DNA of 23,347 nucleotides from a virus, in IMG/VR virus record IMGVR_UViG_3300018428_000193, positions 1-23,347 of that record. One strand, written 5' to 3'. Below, piece after piece: positions 17,778-23,347 of this stretch; positions within the stretch are counted from its first letter, which is position 1, and each line of letters opens with the position of its first letter. Made by a program: the position numbers and the translations under genes. The notes below the pieces were generated by a model that was given only the letters and a program-made list of their open reading frames with translations, was not told where the DNA came from and ran no database searches.

Positions 17778-18113
17778 ATGGCGGTTTATGTATCTAACAT
17801 AGTAATTGAACAAGGATATGATTTTGATACATCATTTCAGTTGGAAGATACTAGAACAAATTCCTTTATAAATTTGACATCTTACAGTACTGAAGCAATG
17901 TTAAGGAAGCACTATGGTGCATCCACTGCTGTTTCATTTGGATCCACTGTTACTTCAGAAGATTTAGGGATTATTTCTATTTCATTAACCTCAACGCAAA
18001 CTTTGGAATTAAAACCTGGTAGATATGTTTTTGATGTAAAAATTACTACTCAGGGAAAAGATTTTAAAGCTGTTGAAGGAGCAGCGTTAGTAAGAGCAGG
18101 GGTAACTAGGTAA
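17778..18113 (+). CDS. Small virion-associated protein upstream of the fibre gene
   Basis: The 111-residue product starts MAVYVSNIVIEQGYDFDTSF and ends in an LVRAGVTR tail. The sequence is beta-rich with alternating hydrophobic residues and a central ISISLTSTQTLELKPGRYVFDVKI segment. That pattern (ITLSLTxxQTxxLKPGRYVYDV) is one I recall from small beta-sandwich proteins encoded next to phage fibre genes. It is the first gene after the second late promoter, and its TAA shares an A with the next ATG (TAATG), so it is translationally coupled to the fibre-like gene. A role as an adaptor or attachment domain for that fibre is inference. No enzymatic motif is present. Confidence 0.7.
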   Translation: MAVYVSNIVIEQGYDFDTSFQLEDTRTNSFINLTSYSTEAMLRKHYGASTAVSFGSTVTSEDLGIISISLTSTQTLELKPGRYVFDVKITTQGKDFKAVEGAALVRAGVTR

Positions 18114-19108
18114 TGCCAAGTATAAACGACAGAATAGGTTCTCAGAATGTAATACGTGTATTATCCAACGCTTCAGCACCTCCAACTAGACTTGTTAATC
18201 TTACTGACGTTAATTCTACGTTAAAAGATCAAGATGGGATGATTTTGGTTTGGGATCTCCCAACCGAAACATTTATAATGACAAGCGTCATTGATAGATC
18301 GCTTGAAATAGTAGGAATTGCAACCTTTTCGGATACAACAGAATCAACTCTACCAACAAATGGTGCGCTAATAGTTAGTGGTGGTGTTGGAATTGGTAAA
18401 AACTTAAATATAGGCGGTGCAGTAACTGTTGCAGGAATTGCAACATTTTCTTCTAGGGTAGACATTAATGCAGTCTTAGAAGTATTAAATGAAACAACAA
18501 TTGAGAGCAATCTTGCTGTTACAGGCATCACAACTCTTGCTTCTTCTGGTGGCATAACCACTACCGGAGGAGAATTATATGTTGGTTCAGATTTAAGAGT
18601 TGCAAATAATTTATTAGTAGACGGAAGATCTGAATTTATTGGAGTAGCAACTTTCCGAGGTGGAACAATCAACCTTGGTGATTCTACTAGTGATGATATT
18701 AATGTTTCTGGTGAATTTATATCAAATCTAGTTCCAAATGATGATGCAACTTATGATATTGGTATTGCCACTCAAAGGTGGAGAGATGCAAGATTTTCTG
18801 GTCTTGTAACAACTACAGATTTATATGTTGCAGGAGTATCTACATTTGCCGGAGATCTAAATCTGACAGGAGATTTAGATATTACTGGCGATGTCTCAGT
18901 CACTGGATTTGTAAGTGTAACGGAAGGTTTATATTATGATGCTGATGACTATGATGGTCCAAATGGAGTCGCATATTTTGATAATACCGGAAAATTAATA
19001 GGTGCAGCAAGTACAGAAAACGCTCTCACTGAAAGTTATTTTGTATTGACAACTAATTCGGTTGGAATACCAACTTGGACTAGTACGATAGATGGAGGGT
19101 CGTTCTGA
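18113..19108 (+). CDS. Fibre- or whisker-like structural protein
   Basis: The 331-residue product has an N-terminal segment ending in a VNLTDVNSTLKDQDGMILVW motif (about residues 28-47), typical of fibre proteins in marine phages. Next come repeated short beta units of the form GIATF / GITTL / GVATF / GVSTF, including a GALIVSGGVGIGKNLNIGG block. Around residues 210-226 the motif LVPNDDATYDIGIATQRWRD matches the NxxYDLGxxxxRWRDI motif common in tail fibres. The C terminus (DYDGPNGVAYFDNTGKL onward) looks like a distal domain. It lies directly upstream of gene 13, where T4 carries wac (fibritin), preceded by genes 11 and 12. A whisker or short fibre role is therefore plausible, but I see no fibritin-type sequence match. 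It overlaps its neighbours at both ends by one base. Confidence 0.75.
   Translation: MPSINDRIGSQNVIRVLSNASAPPTRLVNLTDVNSTLKDQDGMILVWDLPTETFIMTSVIDRSLEIVGIATFSDTTESTLPTNGALIVSGGVGIGKNLNIGGAVTVAGIATFSSRVDINAVLEVLNETTIESNLAVTGITTLASSGGITTTGGELYVGSDLRVANNLLVDGRSEFIGVATFRGGTINLGDSTSDDINVSGEFISNLVPNDDATYDIGIATQRWRDARFSGLVTTTDLYVAGVSTFAGDLNLTGDLDITGDVSVTGFVSVTEGLYYDADDYDGPNGVAYFDNTGKLIGAASTENALTESYFVLTTNSVGIPTWTSTIDGGSF
19094..19099 (+). promoter_or_regulatory. Strong ribosome binding site for gene 13
   Basis: GGAGGG lies 8 nt before the ATG at 19108, inside the end of the fibre-like gene. It is the strongest Shine-Dalgarno match in the window and confirms the gene 13 start, which shares its first base with the upstream TGA. 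Confidence 0.75.
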
Positions 19109-19953
19109 TGGCAAAACCAAGTACAAGACAAGAACTAATTGATTATTGTTTAAGAAAATTAGGTGCTCCAGTTTTAGAAATTAATGTTGCTGATGAGCAA
19201 ATAGATGATTTGGTTGATGATGCCATTCAGTATTTCAACGAAAGACATTTTGATGGCGTTGAAAGAATGTATCTTAAATATAAAATTACTGATGATGATA
19301 TTAGTAGAGGACAAGCAAGTGGGACTGATGGTGTTGGTATTGTAACAACAACGGGGTCTTCAAATATTGTTGGATTTGGAACAACAACAACTTTTAATTA
19401 TTATGAAACATCAAATTATATTCAAGTACCAGATTCTGTAATTGGTATTGAAAAAATATGGAAATTTGATACTAGTTCTATTTCTGGTGGAATGTTTAGT
19501 ATCAAATATCAGTTGTTTTTAAATGACTTATATTATTTTAATTCTGTAGAATTATTGCAATATTCTATGGTTAAATCATATCTAGAAGATATTGATTTCT
19601 TACTAACTACTGATAAGCAAATAAGATTTAATAAGAGACAAAATAGATTATATTTGGACATTGATTGGAAATCTCAAACAGCAGATCAATTTTTAGTTAT
19701 TGATTGTTATAGAGCACTAGATCCTGCATCTTTCACAAAAGTATATGATGATAGTTTTGTGAAAAAATATCTAACTTCACTAATTAAAAGGCAGTGGGGA
19801 CAAAATTTAATTAAATTCCAAGGAGTTAAATTGCCAGGTGGAATTGAATTAAATGGTAGACAATTATATGAAGATGCTGAAAGAGAAATAGAAGATATTA
19901 AGCAAAGAATGACTCTTGAATATGAATTACCTCCGCTAGATTTCATTGGTTAA
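19108..19953 (+). CDS. 13: Head completion (neck) protein gp13
   Basis: The 281-residue product is the T4-type neck protein gp13, which with gp14 closes the portal vertex after DNA packaging and gives the tail its docking site. T4 gp13 has 309 residues. The family N terminus is clear: STRQELIDYCLRKLGAPVLE (5-24), then QIDDLVDDAIQYFNERHFDG (31-50). The C-terminal part is also typical: a KKYLTSLIKRQWGQNL helix near 217-232, GGIELNG near 244-250, and the end ELPPLDFIG. Between about 68 and 105 lies a low-complexity stretch rich in G, T and V (DGVGIVTTTGSSNIVGFGTT) that resembles the GIGT motifs of the giant tail proteins more than a neck protein. The start has a strong Shine-Dalgarno sequence. 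Gene 14 begins 5 nt downstream. Confidence 0.93.
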   Translation: MAKPSTRQELIDYCLRKLGAPVLEINVADEQIDDLVDDAIQYFNERHFDGVERMYLKYKITDDDISRGQASGTDGVGIVTTTGSSNIVGFGTTTTFNYYETSNYIQVPDSVIGIEKIWKFDTSSISGGMFSIKYQLFLNDLYYFNSVELLQYSMVKSYLEDIDFLLTTDKQIRFNKRQNRLYLDIDWKSQTADQFLVIDCYRALDPASFTKVYDDSFVKKYLTSLIKRQWGQNLIKFQGVKLPGGIELNGRQLYEDAEREIEDIKQRMTLEYELPPLDFIG

Positions 19954-19958
19954 TTGTT

Positions 19959-21938
19959 ATGACTTTAAATCCATTTTTTCTACAAGGCAGCACCACTGAG
20001 CAGTTTCTTGTTCAGGATATAATTAATGAGCAAATAAAAATATATGGAGTTGAAATTTATTATTTGCCTAGAAAAATATTTAAAACTGACGATATCATAA
20101 AAGAAATTCAATCTTCAAAATTTGACGATTCATTTCTTGTAGAAGTATACATCAATAATTTTGATGGATATGCTCCTGGAAGCGACTTGATGACAAAATT
20201 TGGATTAAGATTGCAAAATGAACTTAGTTTGACTCTTTCTAAAGAAAGATTTGAAGAATTTATTGCTCCATTTTTGGAAGGTATTTCTTCAGGTATTAGA
20301 GAGGGAAGAATAACTGATTATGACTTTGCAGACTTAATTACAAGACCAAAAGAAGGAGATTTAATTTATTTTCCTTTGGGAGAAAGATTATTTGAAATTA
20401 AAAGGGTTGAAGTAGAAAAACCATTTTATCAATTGGGTAGAAATTATATTTACGAATTGCAATGTGAACTCTATGAATATGAGAACGAATTAATTGATAC
20501 TTCAATTGAAGAAGTTGATAATACTGTAGAAGATGAAGGATATATTTCATCTGTAACTTTAGTTGGAACTGCAAGAACTGCGACTGCAGACTCAGTTGGC
20601 ATTGTTAGTGGATTTGTCAGAGAGATATTCTTGAACAATGATGGTAGTGGATACACTGGAACACCTATAATTGCTTTTTCAGATCCTCCATCTGGAGGAT
20701 CTAAAGCCACTGCTGTTGCAATAACGACTTCTGTTGGTGGAGTACGCTCTATAGAAAGAATAATATTAACGGAATCTGGTTCAGGATATATTGAGGCACC
20801 AACGATATCAATAAGTGGGGGTGGAGGTTCTGGTGCTGCTGCAACTTGTGGTATTACAACTCTATCTTCTTCCGAGTCTGAAAAAGGACTATTTGGTATA
20901 ACACTTAGTGATGGTGGAAGAGGATATACTGTTGCTCCAACTGTTACTGTTTCATCTCCAACAGGATTGGGTGGATTAGCGACTGCAATTACAGGTGCTG
21001 CTGGTTCAGTAACTTCATTATCATTGAGTACTGGTGGAGAATACTATACTTCTGCACCAACTGTTACGATTGCCGATCCTCCTGTTAGAACTGGAGTAAT
21101 AACTGGAATCTATCTAGCAGATGGTGGTGGTAGTGTTACATCATCCGTTGGAAGTGGATATACTGATGGATTTACCTATGACTGCTCCCCTGGAACTGGA
21201 GCATCTTTGATAAGAGTTTTGGTTAGTACTGATGGATCTGGAGCAGTTGTTGGAGTGCCAACAGTCGTATATGGAGGATTTGGATATGCTAATGGTCTTT
21301 TCCAAATTTTGGGAGGTGATAATGCGGCACACGTATACGGAGAGTTTGTCGGAACCGGAATTGGAATCACAGCAACTGCAACAGCATCTGTAAGTGCAGG
21401 AGTAGTAACAGCATTGACGATTACAAATCCAGGAATAGGATATACAGAAGTTCCCGAGGTGTATATCTCAAATGATAGTTCTATTAAGGGGGGAAGTGGA
21501 ATTATAACGGCAACTGCAGAGGCAGTTATAAATTCTGATAGTGAAGTTTCTGCAATCAGGATAACCAATCCAGGTTTGGGATATACTGGAAATCCAACAA
21601 TAACTATTGCAAATGCATCAACAACAGGAGTCAGCACTTTCTACTATAACGAACTAGTAACTGGACAATCATCAGGAGTTACTGCAAGAGTTAGAGACTT
21701 TAGGGAGTATGCTGGAGCAGTTGGTGAACCATCTACAACTATCTTGAGAGTAGCACTAAATACCGGTATATTCTATAAAGGTGAATCAATTGTTGGTTCA
21801 GCATCTTCTGCAACCTGGACTGTAGAGAATCATGATGAGAACAGTTATGAAGCTACATGGGACACTAATGAAGAAATAGAATCAGAGGCAGATGATATTT
21901 TAGACTTTACAGAAAGCAATCCATTTGGAGAATATTAA
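19959..21938 (+). CDS. 14: Neck protein gp14 with a long repeat insertion
   Basis: Residues 1-190 are a clear T4-type gp14, the partner of gp13 in the connector. They include NPFFLQGSTTEQFLVQDIIN (4-23), VEIYYLPRK (31-39) and the block from GDLIYFPLGERLFEIKRVE to KPFYQLG (133-160). T4 gp14 has about 256 residues, but this protein has 659. Residues about 200-625 are a beta-rich repeat region with eight GxGYxxxP-like units (near 229, 275, 321, 359, 398, 440, 492 and 539) and then an SGA/GE unit (about 562-622). The C terminus (about 630-659, ending ILDFTESNPFGEY) looks like the family's own acidic tail, so the repeats appear to be inserted rather than appended. Base composition shows no break at the junctions. 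No convincing Shine-Dalgarno sequence precedes the ATG. The stop overlaps the gene 15 start (TAATG). Confidence 0.92.
   Translation: MTLNPFFLQGSTTEQFLVQDIINEQIKIYGVEIYYLPRKIFKTDDIIKEIQSSKFDDSFLVEVYINNFDGYAPGSDLMTKFGLRLQNELSLTLSKERFEEFIAPFLEGISSGIREGRITDYDFADLITRPKEGDLIYFPLGERLFEIKRVEVEKPFYQLGRNYIYELQCELYEYENELIDTSIEEVDNTVEDEGYISSVTLVGTARTATADSVGIVSGFVREIFLNNDGSGYTGTPIIAFSDPPSGGSKATAVAITTSVGGVRSIERIILTESGSGYIEAPTISISGGGGSGAAATCGITTLSSSESEKGLFGITLSDGGRGYTVAPTVTVSSPTGLGGLATAITGAAGSVTSLSLSTGGEYYTSAPTVTIADPPVRTGVITGIYLADGGGSVTSSVGSGYTDGFTYDCSPGTGASLIRVLVSTDGSGAVVGVPTVVYGGFGYANGLFQILGGDNAAHVYGEFVGTGIGITATATASVSAGVVTALTITNPGIGYTEVPEVYISNDSSIKGGSGIITATAEAVINSDSEVSAIRITNPGLGYTGNPTITIANASTTGVSTFYYNELVTGQSSGVTARVRDFREYAGAVGEPSTTILRVALNTGIFYKGESIVGSASSATWTVENHDENSYEATWDTNEEIESEADDILDFTESNPFGEY
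20640..21610 (+). repeat. Eight diverged GxGYxxxP protein repeats within gene 14
   Basis: Units occur at about nt 20643 (GSGYTGTP), 20782 (GSGYIEAP), 20922 (GRGYTVAP), 21036 (GEYYTSAP), 21152 (GSGYTDGF), 21277 (GFGYANGL), 21433 (GIGYTEVP) and 21576 (GLGYTGNP). Spacing is about 110-155 nt, or 36-52 residues. Most units are followed by a TxxISxP- or VTIS-like strand, and several are preceded by an I/V-rich strand. The DNA copies are diverged, so the array is old or under protein-level selection rather than a recent tandem duplication. Confidence 0.8.
21927..21930 (+). promoter_or_regulatory. Ribosome binding site for gene 15
   Basis: GGAG lies 7 nt before the ATG at 21938, within the last codons of gene 14. 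It supports this start, which shares its A with the gene 14 stop. Confidence 0.65.
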
Positions 21939-22738
21939 TGTTTGGAGATTATTTTTATCACGAAATTATAAGAAAAACTTTAATTGGTTTTGGAACTCTT
22001 TTTAATGATATTCATGTTAGGCATAAAAAAAGTTCTGGAGAAATTTTAGATGATATTAAAGTTGGTCTTAGTTATGGACCAAAACAAAAATTCTTGTCAA
22101 AAATTCAAGAACAAGAGCAGTTAACAAAATCTATTGCTCTCACTTTGCCAAGAATGGCTTTTGAGATGACAACAATAACTCCAGATCCAACCAGAAAAAC
22201 AACCATAACAAAAACTTTCAAAGCAGTTGATGGTGATGGCAATATGAGAAAAGTTTATATGCCAAACCCATATAATATTGGCATTGAGTTGAATATTTTA
22301 TCCAATCTCAATGATGATTCTCTTCAGATAATAGAACAAATCTTACCATATTTTCAACCATCAATCAATATAACCATTGACTTGATTAGTTCTATTGGGG
22401 AGAAAAAAGATATTCCTTTAGTTTTGGAAAGTATAGATTTCCAAGATGATTATGAAGGTGATTTTTCTACTAGAAGGATTTTAATATATACTTTAAGATT
22501 CACTGCAAAAACTTATCTCTTTAGTGACGTTGCTGATACCACAGATGGTCTTATCAGGAAGGTTCAAGTTGATATGCATGATTCTACTGATAGATCAACA
22601 TCAAAACGAGTTATGAGATATACTGCAACTCCAGATCCTGTTGATGCAGCACCCAATTCTACATTTAGTATAGATGAAGATTGGATGGATTTGGGAGACT
22701 TTAAGGAATATAGTCCAACACGTCAAACTGACATTTAA
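21938..22738 (+). CDS. 15: Tail completion / sheath stabiliser protein gp15
   Basis: The 266-residue product is the T4 gp15 homologue (T4: 272 residues). It forms the hexameric tail terminator that caps the tube and sheath and joins to the gp13-gp14 neck. The N terminus MFGDYFYHEIIRK matches T4 MFGYFYNSSFRR, and residues 132-141 (IEQILPYFQP) agree almost exactly with T4 VEQILPYFQP. Further agreement is seen at FSTRRILIYTLRF (T4 LSRRRIEWSLTF), at DGLIRKVQVDMHD (T4 EGLIRTTYTDFHA), and at LTLPRMAFEM (69-78, T4 ILPRINLHL). The length is normal and no insertion is seen, unlike gp14 next to it. The start is supported by GGAG. The next gene begins 5 nt downstream. Confidence 0.95.
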   Translation: MFGDYFYHEIIRKTLIGFGTLFNDIHVRHKKSSGEILDDIKVGLSYGPKQKFLSKIQEQEQLTKSIALTLPRMAFEMTTITPDPTRKTTITKTFKAVDGDGNMRKVYMPNPYNIGIELNILSNLNDDSLQIIEQILPYFQPSINITIDLISSIGEKKDIPLVLESIDFQDDYEGDFSTRRILIYTLRFTAKTYLFSDVADTTDGLIRKVQVDMHDSTDRSTSKRVMRYTATPDPVDAAPNSTFSIDEDWMDLGDFKEYSPTRQTDI

Positions 22739-22743
22739 ATAAT

Positions 22744-23166
22744 ATGGATAATTATGATTCTATAGATGAGGCTCTAAATGTAGAGAGTAAAATTGTGAAA
22801 GTGGAAGATACGGCAAGTGAGATTAAAAAACCAGAACAAAAAACTGATATCTCAAAAGACTATGAGTATAGTCGTGCCAATCTCTACTCCCTCATAGAGA
22901 AGGGTCAGGAGGCAATTAATGGCATTATGGAGGTTGCTGGCGAAGGTGGCAGTCCAAGGGCATACGAGGTCGCAGGACAGTTGATTAAGAGCGTTGCTGA
23001 TACTACTGATAAGTTAATTGATCTTCAAAAGAAACTTAAGGATGTAGAAGAGGATTCAAATAAAACTACCACTAATAATAATGTAACTAATAATGCAGTG
23101 TTTGTAGGATCAACATCAGAACTTCAAAAGATGCTGAAACAGGGTTTCCTAAATAATAAAGAGTAA
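22744..23166 (+). CDS. 16: Small terminase subunit gp16
   Basis: The 140-residue product occupies the gene 16 position after gene 15 and has the layout of marine T4-like small terminases (T4 gp16: 164 residues). In the packaging motor it forms a ring that recognises DNA and stimulates the large terminase gp17. Residues 1-40 are acidic and probably disordered. The central part from about 43 (YSRANLYSLIEKGQEAI) to about 104 (DLQKKLKDVEE) should be a long helical, coiled-coil core, interrupted by a Gly-rich EGGSP turn. An N/T-rich linker (NKTTTNNNVTNNAVFVGST) leads to a C-terminal helix (SELQKMLKQGF), a tail I recall as conserved in T4-like gp16. No clear Shine-Dalgarno sequence is seen. Confidence 0.9.
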   Translation: MDNYDSIDEALNVESKIVKVEDTASEIKKPEQKTDISKDYEYSRANLYSLIEKGQEAINGIMEVAGEGGSPRAYEVAGQLIKSVADTTDKLIDLQKKLKDVEEDSNKTTTNNNVTNNAVFVGSTSELQKMLKQGFLNNKE

Positions 23167-23180
23167 TCTTCTTTAAAGAA

Positions 23181-23347
23181 ATGATTAATGAAGAGGGACT
23201 TCGTGATTGGTTCGGAAAGTCCAAATCAAAAGATGGTAAAAAGGGTTGGGTCAATGTTGTAACAGGTGGAACCTGTGCAAGTGATGAACCTGGTGAAGGA
23301 ACTCCCAAATGTGTCTCCTCTGCTAAGAGAGCATCAATGACCAAGGC
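23181..23347 (+). CDS. DUF6321-like small protein, 3' end beyond window
   Basis: Fifty-five codons are visible from the ATG at 23181 and the frame is open to the window end. The sequence contains WFGKSKSKDGKKGWVNVVTG followed by GTCASDEPGEGTPKC, and then a Lys/Arg/Ser-rich stretch (SSAKRASMTK). This matches a small family I recall as DUF6321, usually encoded between genes 16 and 17 in marine T4-like phages. The two cysteines spaced 11 residues apart and the basic tail suggest a nucleic-acid- or metal-binding protein, but the function is unknown. The gene starts 14 nt after gene 16; gene 17 (large terminase) is expected next. Confidence 0.8.
   Translation, partial: MINEEGLRDWFGKSKSKDGKKGWVNVVTGGTCASDEPGEGTPKCVSSAKRASMTK

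Noticed and set aside
18229-18672. 147-codon open frame on the - strand inside the fibre-like gene
   Set aside because: It mirrors the repeated Gly/Thr/Val codons of the fibre gene, with no own promoter or ribosome binding site seen.
20640-21610. CRISPR-like or satellite repeat array
   Set aside because: The repetition is in the protein motifs, in frame with gene 14. The DNA copies are diverged and of unequal spacing.
21176-21637. 153-codon open frame on the - strand inside gene 14
   Set aside because: Its proline-rich periodic translation mirrors the gene 14 GSGY repeats read backwards, so it is a by-product of the repeats.
23169-23180. Palindrome TTCTTTAAAGAA between gene 16 and the DUF6321-like gene, considered as a terminator or operator
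   Set aside because: It is perfect but has no loop, is short and AT-rich, and is not followed by a T-run. It also covers the position where a ribosome binding site would be, and gene 17 should be co-transcribed.
1-23347. tRNA genes, homing endonucleases, transposases, auxiliary metabolic genes, defence or anti-defence genes
   Set aside because: All but short gaps are covered by structural or packaging genes. I saw no cloverleaf, HNH, GIY-YIG or transposase motifs, and no photosynthesis- or metabolism-type protein.

Overview
The window is a late (virion structural) segment of a T4-like myovirus, most likely a marine phage of the cyanophage or pelagiphage type. The evidence is the gene order 8 - ... 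- 13 - 14 - 15 - 16 with recognisable T4-type proteins, a small DUF6321-like gene after gene 16 as in marine T4-like phages, AT-rich coding sequence throughout, and T4-type late promoters (TATAAATA). Every credible gene is on the + strand, and intergenic space is almost nil. There are no tRNA genes, mobile elements, CRISPR arrays, integrases or host-type metabolic genes. The host cannot be fixed from this window, because no host-diagnostic gene is present.

Layout. (1) 2-8665: the 3' part, at least 2887 codons, of a giant virion protein carrying a YHYH-like domain. It lies directly before gene 8, where T4 has gene 7. (2) A late promoter at 8680-8687 starts a block with gp8 (baseplate wedge, 8705-10273) and a 2381-residue DUF4815-type structural protein (10279-17424). 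The latter fills the place where T4 carries genes 9 to 12. A conserved 65-residue protein (17421-17618) and an overlapping 43-codon ORF (17608-17739) follow. (3) A second late promoter at 17742-17749 starts a block of a 111-residue virion-type protein, a 331-residue fibre-like protein, neck proteins gp13 and gp14, tail terminator gp15, small terminase gp16, and the start of a DUF6321-like gene that runs off the end (gene 17, the large terminase, would be expected beyond).

How the genes work together. Genes 8 and the giant proteins should build the baseplate and its peripheral fibres. gp13 and gp14 close the head after packaging and gp15 caps the tail, so that head and tail can join. gp16 starts DNA packaging with the large terminase. 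Many start codons overlap the previous stop (ATGA or TAATG), which suggests translational coupling within each late transcript.

The most distinctive signal is modular expansion. Short beta-rich units (a 'GSGYxxxP' unit and a 'GxxVxGxxSGAxAxV ... FxxGE' unit) recur in the giant protein, gp8, the DUF4815 protein and gp14. gp14 is enlarged to 659 residues against about 256 in T4, with eight such units between its neck domain and its C-terminal tail. I see no separate defence, anti-defence or metabolic system here. The novelty, if any, lies in these decorated structural proteins.
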